DNA of 64,000 nucleotides from Yoonia sp. R2331 (GTDB taxonomy: Bacteria; Pseudomonadota; Alphaproteobacteria; Rhodobacterales; Rhodobacteraceae): the NCBI RefSeq assembly GCF_041103235.1, contig NZ_JBGCUN010000002.1, positions 310,001-374,000 on the forward strand, given 5' to 3'. The position numbers and the translations under genes are program-made. The number at the start of each line of letters is the position of its first letter. Positions within the stretch are counted from its first letter, which is position 1. This document shows positions 1-8,816 of this stretch, piece by piece. A model generated the notes under the pieces. It made no database searches. It worked only from the letters and a program-made list of their open reading frames with translations, and was not told the DNA's origin.

Positions 1-1
1 G

Positions 2-880
2 GCAATGCCCGATGGCACCGGGTTGAACAAGTTCATGCAGCGCTATGCCTCGCGCTGCTTTGACGTGGGGATAGCCGAACAACACGCGGTGACCTTTGCC
101 GCTGGGTTGGCCGCCGGTGGGATGAAGCCGTTTTGCGCGCTTTATTCGACGTTCTTGCAGCGCGGCTATGATCAGGTGGTGCATGATGTGGCGATCCAGC
201 GCCTGCCAGTACGCTTTGCGATTGACCGTGCCGGGCTGGTGGGGGCTGACGGCGCAACCCATGCGGGCGCGTTTGATGTGGCCTATCTGGCAAACCTGCC
301 GGGGTTTGTGGTGATGGCCGCCGCGGATGAGGCCGAGCTGGTGCGCATGGTCGCGACGGCCGCGGCCTATGAGGACGGGCCGTCCGCCTTCCGGTTCCCA
401 CGTGGCGAAGGCGTGGGCGTCGAGATACCCGAGGGTGCGGAGCCATTGGAGATCGGCAAGGGCCGGATCGTCAAAACAGGCTCTAAAGTAGCGATTTTGT
501 CGTTTGGAACGCGCCTCGCAGAGGTCGAAACCGCCTGTGAAGCACTTGCGGCAAAGGGCATCACCCCAACGATTGCCGATGCCCGTTTCGCCAAGCCGCT
601 GGACAGGGACATGATCCTGAAACTGGCAGCAGAGCACGACGCGCTGATAACCATTGAGGAAGGGTCAGTCGGTGGATTTGGGTCACATGTGGCGCAGTTG
701 CTGGCGGATGAGTGTGTGTTCGATCACGGGCTGAAGTATCGCTCGATGGTGCTGCCCGATATCTTCATCGACCAAGCCAGCCCGCGCGACATGTACGCGG
801 TCGCGGGCCTGAATGCCGAGGATATCGAGGCGAAGGTGCTTGAGGTGCTGGGCGTGGCGTCTGTGGGGAAGCGGGCGTAG
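2..880 (+). CDS. dxs: 1-deoxy-D-xylulose-5-phosphate synthase, C-terminal part (first copy)
   Basis: DXS condenses pyruvate and glyceraldehyde 3-phosphate with thiamine diphosphate in the first step of the MEP isoprenoid pathway. The reading frame is already open at base 2, so the N-terminal half lies outside the window. The part present holds the pyrimidine-binding and C-terminal transketolase domains, with the [20 protein letters not shown] block carrying the conserved catalytic Glu and the [18 protein letters not shown] block. A second, complete dxs lies at 43494-45407 and aligns closely over this part (for example the shared run [10 protein letters not shown]). Not being in the photosynthesis cluster, this is probably the housekeeping copy. 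The stop is TAG at 878-880. Confidence 0.95.
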   Translation, partial: AMPDGTGLNKFMQRYASRCFDVGIAEQHAVTFAAGLAAGGMKPFCALYSTFLQRGYDQVVHDVAIQRLPVRFAIDRAGLVGADGATHAGAFDVAYLANLPGFVVMAAADEAELVRMVATAAAYEDGPSAFRFPRGEGVGVEIPEGAEPLEIGKGRIVKTGSKVAILSFGTRLAEVETACEALAAKGITPTIADARFAKPLDRDMILKLAAEHDALITIEEGSVGGFGSHVAQLLADECVFDHGLKYRSMVLPDIFIDQASPRDMYAVAGLNAEDIEAKVLEVLGVASVGKRA

Positions 881-1060
881 TCTGATAGGTTCCGCTTGGC
901 GATGGGCCCGGAGGGCAGAAGCCCTTGCTCTGGGCCCGTCAGCGCTGCGCTCCAAGGTAGCAAGTTCTAGGTCGCTGTCCTGACAGCATGTAAGCTCGAA
1001 GGTCCGCAACGAAGAAACACCTTCCTTCAATCGCAAAAGGTCTGGTGGTACGAAGTCCCT

Positions 1061-1357
1061 ATGACTAATCGCCACTTTAGCAGGCTATTTGGGTCCAGTC
1101 CCCGAACAACCTTCCAGTTTCAACCCCGTTGGAAGGAAGAACTGGTTGTGACGGGCCCAGGCGGTTCGTTCATTCTCGAACTCGCGATGGGTGCGTATTC
1201 TGTATATCTGCCAACTCAGGAGGTTTGGGAAAAGAAGGCCCCAGGGTGGGCAAGAGACCTTTGGCCGGTTCTAAAAAATGAACTGGAGGACTGGTGCGCC
1301 CAAAACAACGCTGAGCTTTACATCGAAGACGAGTCGCCCGTGTACGTGGAGAGATAG
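1061..1357 (+). CDS. small hypothetical protein, 98 aa
   Basis: I do not recognise this protein. It starts at ATG 1061 about 180 bases after dxs and encodes 98 residues with no membrane segment or signal peptide. It is rich in Trp and acidic residues near the C-terminus (ELEDWCAQNNAELYIEDESP). Base composition is visibly more AT-rich than the flanking genes, which suggests an acquired or fast-evolving orphan. No RNA gene or clear terminator was seen in the 881-1060 gap. The coding call rests on the length of the open frame and its plausible soluble composition. Confidence 0.5.
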   Translation: MTNRHFSRLFGSSPRTTFQFQPRWKEELVVTGPGGSFILELAMGAYSVYLPTQEVWEKKAPGWARDLWPVLKNELEDWCAQNNAELYIEDESPVYVER

Positions 1358-1386
1358 AGATCGCAACTTATGTCCTGTTGCAGACC

Positions 1387-2154
1387 CTACCCCCGCCCTT
1401 CCAACCGCTTCTCAATCGCGTCCAGCTTCGCCATCACCTCATCCCGGTAGGCATCGGTAGCGGCGACGTCCTCTTCGTGGTGGGCGTCTTGCATGGAGTT
1501 CACGATCAGACCCACCAGCAGGTTCACCACCGCAAAGGTCGTGACCATGATGAAGGGGATGAAGAAGGCCCAGGCATATGGGTAGACCTCCATCACCGGG
1601 CGGACGATTCCCATGGACCAGCTTTCCAGCGTCATGATCTGAAACAACGAATAGGCCGATTGCCCGAGTGACCCGAACCATTGCGGGAAACTTGCGCCGA
1701 AGAGTTTGGTCGCCATGACAGCGCCGATGTAGAAGATGATCCCCATCAGCATGAAAACCGACCCCATGCCGGGCAGCGCTGTGATGAAACCTTCGACCAC
1801 GCGGCGCAGGCTGGGCGCGACCGAGACGACGCGCAGCACCCGCAGGATGCGCAGCGCCCGCAGGACTGACAGCCCTTGGGCGGCGGGCACCAAGGCGATG
1901 CCGACGATCACAAAATCAAAGATGTTCCAGCCATCGCGGAAGAACGCGAGGCGATGGGCGAAAAGTTTCAGCGCAATCTCGGTCACGAAGATCGCCAGAC
2001 AGATCGCATCAAGCCGCAGGATCAGTGGGCCATAGGTGGCCATGACGGTCGATGACGTCTCAAGCCCCAAGATGACGGCGTTGAACAGGATCACCGCGAT
2101 GATCCCGCGCCGCACGGCGGCGTGGTCAAGAAAGGCGGCGATGGCTGTGCGCAT
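1387..2154 (-). CDS. voltage-gated sodium channel of the NaChBac/NavAb family
   Basis: A single-domain six-helix cation channel of 255 aa, the usual length for bacterial Nav channels, which assemble as tetramers in the inner membrane. S1-S3 span about residues 15-90. The S4 voltage sensor carries Arg at every third position (R99, R102, R105, R108). The pore loop has the selectivity filter TLESWSM at residues 175-181, the same as in NavAb/NaChBac-type channels. A charged, probably coiled-coil tail follows S6 (about 228-253). The start MRTAIAAFLD at 2154 is preferred over upstream in-frame codons because it places S1 normally. The neighbouring membrane gene at 2291 is divergent. Confidence 0.93.
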   Translation of the reverse strand: MRTAIAAFLDHAAVRRGIIAVILFNAVILGLETSSTVMATYGPLILRLDAICLAIFVTEIALKLFAHRLAFFRDGWNIFDFVIVGIALVPAAQGLSVLRALRILRVLRVVSVAPSLRRVVEGFITALPGMGSVFMLMGIIFYIGAVMATKLFGASFPQWFGSLGQSAYSLFQIMTLESWSMGIVRPVMEVYPYAWAFFIPFIMVTTFAVVNLLVGLIVNSMQDAHHEEDVAATDAYRDEVMAKLDAIEKRLEGRG

Positions 2155-2290
2155 GGTGGTGCTGGTCCCGTTGCTGTCCCGTGTGGATATGTGGCGCGTG
2201 CGGCATGGCTTCAAGGGAAATCGCGACGCAGGGTCAGGGTTTGCAAGCGGGCGCTGCGCGCGGCAGTCTGGCGCAAACCGGAGGGACCAC

Positions 2291-2974
2291 ATGAAAGCCG
2301 TCAAAATCTATCGCTGGATCGTGTTCTTGCTGGCCGCTGGCTATTGCCTGCGCATGGTGTTTCTCAGCGATTATACGAACTTTTCCGGGCCATTCCGGTT
2401 TCTGACGGTTTGGGCGCTGTTTTGCTCTTTCTTTGCCGCCAGCCGCATGATGGCGATCGAGGAAGGCCGCAGCACCAAACGCTGGGACGGGTTCGTCAGC
2501 ATGACCGCGGTCGTGAACGCGATGGTTGTCTATCTTTACTGGTCGCTGTTCCTGAACGATCCAACATCCGTGACCCGCGACGGCAAGCTGGGCGAACCCT
2601 ATCTGGAGCTTTACCTGCACGGTCTTGGCCCGCTGCTGCAATGGATTGATGCCACCTTCATTCACCGCGCTTTCCGCCGGTTGAAAGCGGGCGCCTTGTG
2701 GCTGATTGGCCTGATTAGTGTCTATATTTGCTGGATAGAGTTTGTGGTACAGGCGCTGGCGACGACGCCGCGCGGCACAGTGACCAATGGTCTGCCCTAT
2801 CCGTTCCTGAACTCGCTGACGGTGCCCGACCGCCTGGCGACTTATGGTACCTATTTTGCCGCCGCCGGGGTGCTGTTGCTGGCCTTTGCGGGCATCGCCT
2901 GGGGTGTCAGGCGGATGTTTCCGCGGCTAGAAGGGCCGCAAGCCCTGCCCGATAGTCCGGGTAGCGCAGGGTAA
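2291..2974 (+). CDS. integral membrane protein, Pr6Pr-like
   Basis: A 227-residue polytopic membrane protein with about six hydrophobic helices, starting MKAVKIYRWIVFLLAAGYCL. Its size and the pattern of a long aromatic-rich first half followed by a PYPFLN motif resemble the bacterial Pr6Pr (FAR-17a/AIG1-like) family. This assignment is from general resemblance, and the substrate, if any, is unknown. It is divergent from the sodium channel. Its last 68 bases overlap the 3' end of the opposite-strand SDR gene (2907-2974), so the two genes are convergent and share their ends. Confidence 0.75.
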   Translation: MKAVKIYRWIVFLLAAGYCLRMVFLSDYTNFSGPFRFLTVWALFCSFFAASRMMAIEEGRSTKRWDGFVSMTAVVNAMVVYLYWSLFLNDPTSVTRDGKLGEPYLELYLHGLGPLLQWIDATFIHRAFRRLKAGALWLIGLISVYICWIEFVVQALATTPRGTVTNGLPYPFLNSLTVPDRLATYGTYFAAAGVLLLAFAGIAWGVRRMFPRLEGPQALPDSPGSAG

Positions 2975-3761
2975 CGCCCAGCTCTGTCTTGATCCGGTCG
3001 TTCCGCACTTTCTTGCTTTCGGCATAAAAGCTGCGTGCCATTGGCGTCATCTCTGCCGTTGCGAAATCTTCGGCCTCTGGCACGGGCAGGCCCAGCAAGT
3101 CGGCCGCATGCGCGATCACGTCTTCGGGCGGGGCCGGGTCATCGTCACAGACGTTGTAAGCTGCACCCGGATTTGGCCGCGCGATGGAGGCGGCGAGGAC
3201 CTGTGCGATGTCTGTCACATGTGTGCGGCTGAACACTTGTCCGGGCTTGATGATCCGTCGTGCCGTGCCATTGCGCACCTTGGCAAAGGGGCCACGTCCG
3301 GGGCCGTAGATGCCCGCAAGGCGGAAGATGTGGAGCGGCAGTCCGGGGATGGCGGACCATTCGCTTTCGGCTCTAACACGGGCGATTCCGCGTTTGGTGG
3401 CCGGGGTCAGGGGCGTGTCCTCATCCACCCAATCGCCCTGATGGTCGCCGTAGACCCCGGTCGTGGACAGATAGCCGACCCATTGGAATTGCCCGGCGCG
3501 CTGTGCAATTTCATCGCGCAATTCTGCCAGTACCGGGTCGCCGTTTTCATCCGGCGCGGCCGAGATCAACAGATGCGTGGCCGCATCCAGCGCGGGGATC
3601 ATGTTGGCGCCGGGCCAGATCCGCGGCTCAACCCCGCGCGCCATCATGGCGGCCAGCTTATCCTCGTTCCGGGTGGTGCCGATCACGCGCCAGTCCCGCA
3701 CATGCGGTTCAAGCGCCTGCGCAGAGTAACCGTGACCGAATGAAAGCAAAGTCTGTGTCAT
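2907..3761 (-). CDS. NAD(P)-dependent epimerase/reductase, atypical SDR (YeeZ-like)
   Basis: A 284-residue Rossmann-fold protein. The N-terminal LLSFGHGYSA is a dinucleotide-binding glycine motif of the atypical SDR type, followed by YLSTTGVYGDHQGDWVDE, where extended SDRs carry the active-site Ser/Thr and Tyr, and by RLAGIYGPGRGP. The family acts on nucleotide sugars or small carbonyl compounds, but the substrate here cannot be told. It lies divergent from the methyltransferase at 3816 with only about 54 bases for both promoters, and its 3' end overlaps the membrane protein gene at 2291-2974. Confidence 0.85.
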   Translation of the reverse strand: MTQTLLSFGHGYSAQALEPHVRDWRVIGTTRNEDKLAAMMARGVEPRIWPGANMIPALDAATHLLISAAPDENGDPVLAELRDEIAQRAGQFQWVGYLSTTGVYGDHQGDWVDEDTPLTPATKRGIARVRAESEWSAIPGLPLHIFRLAGIYGPGRGPFAKVRNGTARRIIKPGQVFSRTHVTDIAQVLAASIARPNPGAAYNVCDDDPAPPEDVIAHAADLLGLPVPEAEDFATAEMTPMARSFYAESKKVRNDRIKTELGVTLRYPDYRAGLAALLAAETSA

Positions 3762-3815
3762 GCCTTGGGATGGCCCAGCACTGGACGGGATGCAAGGTTA
3801 TGTTAACGTTTGCCT

Positions 3816-4445
3816 ATGCCCAAGCTGCCCAACCTGTCGGATGCTTATGCGCTGTCGTCAGACGATGGCATTCGCGCGCTTTATGACGCTTGGGCGCAGA
3901 CCTATGACGCCGGTTTTGGCGAGGCGATGGGGTATCAATTGCCGCGGGCCGTCGCCCTTGCGTTTGCTGGTGCTGGTGGCGTGGGCCCCGTGCTTGATTT
4001 CGGGGCCGGTACCGGGCTGGTCGCGGACCATTTGGCGCACATGCGGATCGGTCCCATTGACGCTGTCGACCTGTCCGAAAAGATGCTGCGTGTTGCCCAA
4101 AGCAAAGGCCACTATCGCGACCTTTACAGTGACGACATTTTTGAACCTGGTCACACCCTTGCGCCTGCGTCCTATGCCGGGATCGTCAGTGCCGGGACAT
4201 TCACTCATGGACACGTTGGGCCAGAAGGTTTGCGGCCTCTTCTTGCACTCGCAGCCCCCGGTGCTACCTGCGTGCTGTCTGTCAATGCCGGACATTACGA
4301 TTCTGCCGGATTTGCCCCTGTATTGTCCGCTTTAGACACTGTTTTTGCCGAACGGAAGGCACAGGACGTGCGCATCTACGATGACCGCGCCGAGGAACAG
4401 CATCGCAACGATCTGGCCAAGCTTCTGATCCTGAAACTGCGCTAA
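3816..4445 (+). CDS. class I SAM-dependent methyltransferase
   Basis: A 209-residue protein with the SAM-binding motif VLDFGAGTGLVADHL, the post-I acidic residue in IDAVDLSEKML and a motif-IV-like stretch at about residues 120-135. This is a Methyltransf_11/25-type fold. The substrate is unknown. ATG 3816 gives MPKLPNLSDAYALSSDDGI; an in-frame TTG lies two codons upstream. The stop overlaps the stop of the convergent enoyl-CoA hydratase gene by four bases. Confidence 0.85.
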   Translation: MPKLPNLSDAYALSSDDGIRALYDAWAQTYDAGFGEAMGYQLPRAVALAFAGAGGVGPVLDFGAGTGLVADHLAHMRIGPIDAVDLSEKMLRVAQSKGHYRDLYSDDIFEPGHTLAPASYAGIVSAGTFTHGHVGPEGLRPLLALAAPGATCVLSVNAGHYDSAGFAPVLSALDTVFAERKAQDVRIYDDRAEEQHRNDLAKLLILKLR

Positions 4446-5224
4446 CGTCCCTTCCAGACAGGATCGCGCTTTTCCGCAAAGGCGCGCGCGCCCTCTGCCT
4501 GATCCTCGCTGGCGTAGAGCCGGTCAACAGTTGGCAACTGCCGTTTGGTGATCCGGTTCATGCTGTCTTGAAATTTCGCATCTTCCGCATCGCGCACGAT
4601 CTCTTTGATCGCGGCATAGACCAGCGGCGGGCCACTTGCGATCAGTCCGGCCATCTTCTGCGCTTCGGCCATCAGGTCTGGCCCCGGATGAATATGGTTC
4701 ACGATGCCCCAACTGTGCGCCTCTGCCGCGTCAAACCAGCGCCCGGTCAGTAACAATTCCATCGCGATGTGATAGGGGATGCGCTTGGGCAACTTGACGC
4801 TGGCGGCATCCGCCACGGTGCCTGACCGAATCTCGGGCAGGGCAAAGGTGGCGTGGTCTGCAGCCAGAATGATGTCCGCCGAAAGCGCCAATTCCAGCCC
4901 GCCGCCGCAGCAAATGCCGTTCACAGCGGCGATCACCGGCTTATTCATTTGTGGCAATTCCTGCAGCCCCCCAAATCCGCCAACGCCATAGTCGCCATCC
5001 ACCGCATCACCGTCGTTCGCGGCCTTGAGGTCCCAACCGGGGCAAAAGAACTTTTCACCGGCACCGGTAATGATCGCCACGCGCAGGTCCGGGTCGTCGC
5101 GGAAAGTGGCAAACACCTCGCCCATGCGACGGCTGGTTTGCAAATCAATCGCATTGGCCTTTGGCCGGTCGAGCGTCACAGTCAGGATCGCGCCATCGCG
5201 CTGGGTCTTGATCGGGTCAGTCAT
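4442..5224 (-). CDS. enoyl-CoA hydratase/isomerase family, carnitinyl-CoA dehydratase-like
   Basis: A crotonase-fold protein of 260 aa. Visible features are the substrate-binding segment KFFCPGWDLKAAND, the oxyanion-hole region NGICCGGGLELALSADI, and LPEIRSGTVADAASVKLP. The overall pattern resembles CaiD-type carnitinyl-CoA dehydratases, which interconvert carnitinyl-CoA and crotonobetainyl-CoA; the precise substrate is an inference. It overlaps the upstream acyl-CoA synthetase gene by eight bases (5217-5224), so the two are translationally coupled. An acyl-CoA dehydrogenase stands upstream in the same direction, suggesting a short acyl-CoA degradation operon. Confidence 0.88.
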   Translation of the reverse strand: MTDPIKTQRDGAILTVTLDRPKANAIDLQTSRRMGEVFATFRDDPDLRVAIITGAGEKFFCPGWDLKAANDGDAVDGDYGVGGFGGLQELPQMNKPVIAAVNGICCGGGLELALSADIILAADHATFALPEIRSGTVADAASVKLPKRIPYHIAMELLLTGRWFDAAEAHSWGIVNHIHPGPDLMAEAQKMAGLIASGPPLVYAAIKEIVRDAEDAKFQDSMNRITKRQLPTVDRLYASEDQAEGARAFAEKRDPVWKGR

Positions 5225-7217
5225 CGGCTTTCCTTATCAGCGCATCCGCTGCAACCGCGCGGGTGGGGGTGCAAATCAGCGGGTTCACCTCAACTTCGGC
5301 AATGGTGTCCGCATGGGCAAGGACATAGTCCTGTATCGCCATGATTGCCGCAACAATCGCAGCGTGGTCTGCGGCAGGTTTACCGCGATACCCGGCAAGC
5401 AATTTGGACGTTTTCAGCCTTGTTAGAGCCTGTTTCACGCTGTTTTCAGAGGTCGGCAGCAACAGATGCACGGTGTCATCCAGCAGTTCGGTCAATGTGC
5501 CGCCTGCGCCGAGCGTCATCAGAAATCCGCATGTGGGATCGGCGGTGATCCCCACCAAAAGCTCTGCCACACCATCTGTCACCATCTCTTCGACAAGGTA
5601 GCCGGGCGCGTTCATTTGGGTGGCGGCGTCGGGCACATCCGCATGAGTAAGATGCAACTTGACCGCGCCATGATCCGTCTTGTGGGCAAAGCCGGATCCT
5701 TTCAGCACCAGCGGCGCGGACAGCGTGTCGACCTGATCCAGCGCGGTGGTGCCATTGGGGATCGGCACACCATATGCGGCTAGCGCCGACTTGGCGGCAT
5801 GTTCAGTCAGAACATTCCCACCCAGCGCGTTGTGGCGGCACAGGTCCAATTCCAAATCCGGTGCACCCCGCTGAACCGCCGCGGCGACGGCGGCCATCGC
5901 GGTGTCCAACCCGTTCAGCGGCACGAGTCCCGCTTGCATCAGGTCGGTGGCAACGGCCTCTGGCATCAGCTCTGGGAGAGTCGCAATCATCGCCACCGGT
6001 AGTCCACCCTGCGCCCGCGTGGCCTTAGCCGCATCAATCGCGCAGTCCCAATCCGCAACGTCGCAACGGTCAGCACGGGGGAAGTCTACGATCAGCATCG
6101 TAAGGGCCAAATCAGTGTCTAACATGGCCGAAAATGCAGCCGTCATGGCATTGGTGTCGCGCCAAATGTAGGTGTGATAATCCAGCGGATTTGCCAGCGC
6201 GACCTTGGGGCCAAGGGCTGCAGAAAGCGCCTTTTTCTGCTGCGGCTTCAACGGGGGAAAGCGCAGCCCATGCCGCTGCGCCAGATCAGCGGCCAATGCC
6301 GCTTCTCCGCCAGAACAACTGATCGTGGCGATGTCGCCATGTGGCAGCGGCCCGGTCACATGCAACAGCTTCAACGCCTCGATCAGCGTACCAAGATCAT
6401 CCACCCGCGCGATCCCGAGCCGCGCCAAAAGCGCTGCACTCGCCGCGTCTTGCCCGGCCAGCGAGGCGGTGTGGGATACAGTGCTGGCCTGCGCCTCGGC
6501 CGAGCGACCGACCTTCAGCGCGACAATGGGGATGTTCCTTGCGCGGGCTTTGCGCGCCAGAACTTCCCAATCGTGGGGATCGCCGAACCCTTCGATATGC
6601 AATCCAATGGCAGTGACACGCGGATCATCCAGCAGGGACGCCGCGATCTGCGCCTGTGTGGTTTGTGCCTGATTGCCGCAGGTGATCACATGACTGATCG
6701 GAAGGCCGCGCGTCTGCATCGTCAGGTTGATCGCGATGTTGGACGACTGCGTCAGGATCGCCACACCCCTGTCGCAGGCAATAAGCCCGTGCTGATCGGG
6801 CCATAGCGCCGCACCATCCAGCGCGTTGATCAACCCATAACAATTGGGCCCCAATACCGGCATCTCACCAGCCGCTTTCAGCAAACGGTCATGCAGATCG
6901 CCACCATCCGCGACCTCGTCAAAACCAGAGGCAAAACAAACCGCGCCGCCAGTACCCGCGCGGCGCAACCGTTCCACGGCTCCAATGGTCGCATCCCGGT
7001 TGATTCCGACAAAAGCCGCGTCCGGAACACCGGGCAGGTCAGGCACACCTCGGTAAGCTTTTCGCCCCAGAATAGTGTCTTTTACAGGGTGAATTGGCCA
7101 AATCTCTCCGGCATAGCCGATCTTTTCCAGCTGCAGGATCACAGCCGCGCACCAGGCGCCGCCGCCAATCACGGCAACGGACTTGGGGTTCAGTAAACGG
7201 GACAGGTCACGTGTCAT
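5217..7217 (-). CDS. NDP-forming acyl-CoA synthetase (acetate--CoA ligase family)
   Basis: A 666-residue protein with the fused architecture of NDP-forming acyl-CoA synthetases. An N-terminal CoA-binding Rossmann domain (LLNPKSVAVIGGGAW) comes first, followed by succinyl-CoA-ligase-like domains (ILTQSSNIAINLTMQTRG; ATISCSGGEAALAADLAQ), and a C-terminal ATP-grasp domain containing APLVLKGSGFAHKTDHGAVK and the closing TIAEVEVNPLI. It activates a carboxylic acid to its CoA ester. The neighbouring CaiD-like hydratase and acyl-CoA dehydrogenase suggest a crotonobetaine/carnitine-like or other short-chain acid. Start M at 7217 (MTRDLSRLLNPK) is preferred to 7229 because the conserved start of the domain follows at once. 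Confidence 0.9.
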   Translation of the reverse strand: MTRDLSRLLNPKSVAVIGGGAWCAAVILQLEKIGYAGEIWPIHPVKDTILGRKAYRGVPDLPGVPDAAFVGINRDATIGAVERLRRAGTGGAVCFASGFDEVADGGDLHDRLLKAAGEMPVLGPNCYGLINALDGAALWPDQHGLIACDRGVAILTQSSNIAINLTMQTRGLPISHVITCGNQAQTTQAQIAASLLDDPRVTAIGLHIEGFGDPHDWEVLARKARARNIPIVALKVGRSAEAQASTVSHTASLAGQDAASAALLARLGIARVDDLGTLIEALKLLHVTGPLPHGDIATISCSGGEAALAADLAQRHGLRFPPLKPQQKKALSAALGPKVALANPLDYHTYIWRDTNAMTAAFSAMLDTDLALTMLIVDFPRADRCDVADWDCAIDAAKATRAQGGLPVAMIATLPELMPEAVATDLMQAGLVPLNGLDTAMAAVAAAVQRGAPDLELDLCRHNALGGNVLTEHAAKSALAAYGVPIPNGTTALDQVDTLSAPLVLKGSGFAHKTDHGAVKLHLTHADVPDAATQMNAPGYLVEEMVTDGVAELLVGITADPTCGFLMTLGAGGTLTELLDDTVHLLLPTSENSVKQALTRLKTSKLLAGYRGKPAADHAAIVAAIMAIQDYVLAHADTIAEVEVNPLICTPTRAVAADALIRKADD

Positions 7218-7242
7218 GGCAGACACCAACGCTGTCTGAAAC

Positions 7243-7282
7243 GGGGGGAGCCTCCGGCGGGGATTATTTTGGCCAGAAGAAG
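7243..7282 (+). repeat. dispersed intergenic repeat, GGCCAGAAGAAG variant
   Basis: This stretch has the unit GCCTCCGGCGGGGATTATTT followed by TGGCCAGAAGAAG. It is a variant of the repeat at 21372 and 24291, where the same CCTCCGGCGGG head is followed by CATATTT and TTCAAAAGAAA. It sits just upstream of the acyl-CoA synthetase start, on the opposite strand. An inverted relative lies at 7410-7438. Confidence 0.75.
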
Positions 7283-7305
7283 ATTTGGTTGTACCAGGGG
7301 GTCCA

Positions 7306-7332
7306 CCTCTCGCGTCCTCAGACCGCGAGAGG
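7306..7332. repeat. perfect 9-bp hairpin between the two repeat arms
   Basis: CCTCTCGCG at 7306-7314 and its complement CGCGAGAGG at 7324-7332 are separated by a nine-base loop. It lies between the inverted repeat copies at 7243 and 7410, in the gap between the acyl-CoA dehydrogenase and the acyl-CoA synthetase, and could be a processing or termination structure in either transcript. Confidence 0.5.
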
Positions 7333-7409
7333 CTTCTCCTGGCGCGGTCATCGACGTCCCCGCCTGTACCGCCTGCAGAAGCTGCGCGATTCCGGTTAAG
7401 GGTCCGTTA

Positions 7410-7438
7410 CTTCTTCTGGCCAAAAATATCCCGGGGGG
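7410..7438 (-). repeat. inverted partner of the 7243 repeat
   Basis: CTTCTTCTGGCCAAAAATAT (7410-7429), followed by CCCGGGGGG, is the near reverse complement of the 7243-7282 copy. The two arms flank about 127 bases that hold the 9-bp hairpin. No gene was seen in 7218-7502. Confidence 0.7.
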
Positions 7439-7502
7439 AGTCCGCTTGCGGACGGGGGGCTGGCCCCCCTCCCACGGCGACGCAATCTTGCGGCGCAACA
7501 TG

Positions 7503-8666
7503 CTAGGCGCCCAACGCGCGCAAAAGATCGCGGCTGATGATGTGGCGCTGAATTTCAGATGTCCCGTCCCAGATCCTTTCCACCCGTGCATCGCGCCAGA
7601 ACCGTTCCAGCGGGTAGTCGTCCATCAGGCCCATCCCCCCGTGAATCTGGATCGCGGCATCAGTCACCCGCGCCAGCATCTCAGTGGCGTAGAGCTTGGC
7701 GCTCGCAATCTCCCGGTTCGCGGGCTGGCCCTTGTCGAGCCGGTCGGCGGCGGCGAGGGTCAGGAGATCGGCGGCGTCGATTTCGGTGATCATGTCGGCA
7801 AGCTGAAAGCTGATCCCTTGGAATTTGCCGATCTTCTGGCCGAATTGCTCGCGCTCTGCGGCATAGTTCAGCGCATAATCGAAACACCGCCGCGCCCGGC
7901 CCACGGACATGGTGGCGACTGTGATCCGCGTGGCATAAAGCCATTCGTTCATCACATCAAAGCCGCCATCAACTTCGCCCAGCACCTGCGCATCCGGCAG
8001 GCGGCAGTCGTCGAATTCAAGGATCATGTTCTTGTAGCCGCGGTGGCTGACGGACTTGTAACCGTCCCGGATCGTAAATCCGGGTGTGCCGCGATCCACC
8101 AGAAACGTCGTGATCCGCTTCTTCGGGCCGCGCGGCGTCTGATCCTCACCCGTTGCCACAAAGACGATCAGAAAATCAGCGTGATCCGCGCCCGAGATAA
8201 AGTGCTTCGTCCCGTTCAGCACCCAATCCCCGCCATCGCGCACAGCGGAACACTTCATCCCCCGCACGTCCGACCCGGCGCCGGGTTCTGTCATGGCCAG
8301 CGCATCCATCCGCTCGCCCCGGACAGCGGGCATCAGGTAGCGGTCGATCTGTTCGCCCTGACAGGCCATCAGGATGTTTTGCGGCCGCCCAAAGAAGTGG
8401 TTCAGCGCCATTGATCCGCGCCCCAGCTCTCGTTCAACCAGCGCAAATTCGATATGGTTGAGCCCCGCGCAGCCGACGCTTTGCGGGAAATTGCAGGCAT
8501 AAAACCCTAGGTTTAGAGTCTTTTCCTTGATCTCTTGCGCGATCTCGGCGGGCACTTCGCCGGTGCGTTCAACAAGGTCTTCGTGGGGGTAAATCTCTTT
8601 CTCGACGAAGCTGCGGACGGTTTCCGCGATCATGGTATGTTCGTCAGTCAGGCCATAGGTGCTCAT
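7503..8666 (-). CDS. acyl-CoA dehydrogenase
   Basis: A 387-residue flavoprotein of the acyl-CoA dehydrogenase family, which introduces a trans-2,3 double bond and passes electrons to ETF. FAD/substrate signatures are LAMTEPGAGSDVRG, NGTKHFISGADHADF and QIHGGMGLMDDYPLERFWRD. The position that in MCAD-type enzymes carries the catalytic Glu (YEGT) here reads IWDGTSEIQR, with Asp at residue 367. Downstream on the same strand, after a repeat-bearing gap, come the acyl-CoA synthetase and the CaiD-like hydratase. The three may form one pathway, such as a crotonobetaine/butyrobetaine-like route, but the substrate is not shown by the sequence. Confidence 0.9.
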   Translation of the reverse strand: MSTYGLTDEHTMIAETVRSFVEKEIYPHEDLVERTGEVPAEIAQEIKEKTLNLGFYACNFPQSVGCAGLNHIEFALVERELGRGSMALNHFFGRPQNILMACQGEQIDRYLMPAVRGERMDALAMTEPGAGSDVRGMKCSAVRDGGDWVLNGTKHFISGADHADFLIVFVATGEDQTPRGPKKRITTFLVDRGTPGFTIRDGYKSVSHRGYKNMILEFDDCRLPDAQVLGEVDGGFDVMNEWLYATRITVATMSVGRARRCFDYALNYAAEREQFGQKIGKFQGISFQLADMITEIDAADLLTLAAADRLDKGQPANREIASAKLYATEMLARVTDAAIQIHGGMGLMDDYPLERFWRDARVERIWDGTSEIQRHIISRDLLRALGA

Positions 8667-8816
8667 GGGACACTCTGCGTTTGGTTTGGGACAATTGCGT
8701 CGGGCAGCTGCCCACGTTCATCCCGGTCGGCGGGTGCTTGTCCAAAGCGATAGGTCGTCGCAGAAGACCGTCATGTTGACATCTGCTTTTTGCGGACGGC
8801 GTCGCGCGCTTCGGCG

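Noticed and set aside
683-1075. Long antisense frames over dxs and its 3' flank
   Set aside because: They mirror the real gene in GC-rich DNA, lack domain signatures and have Arg/His-rich compositions typical of shadow frames.
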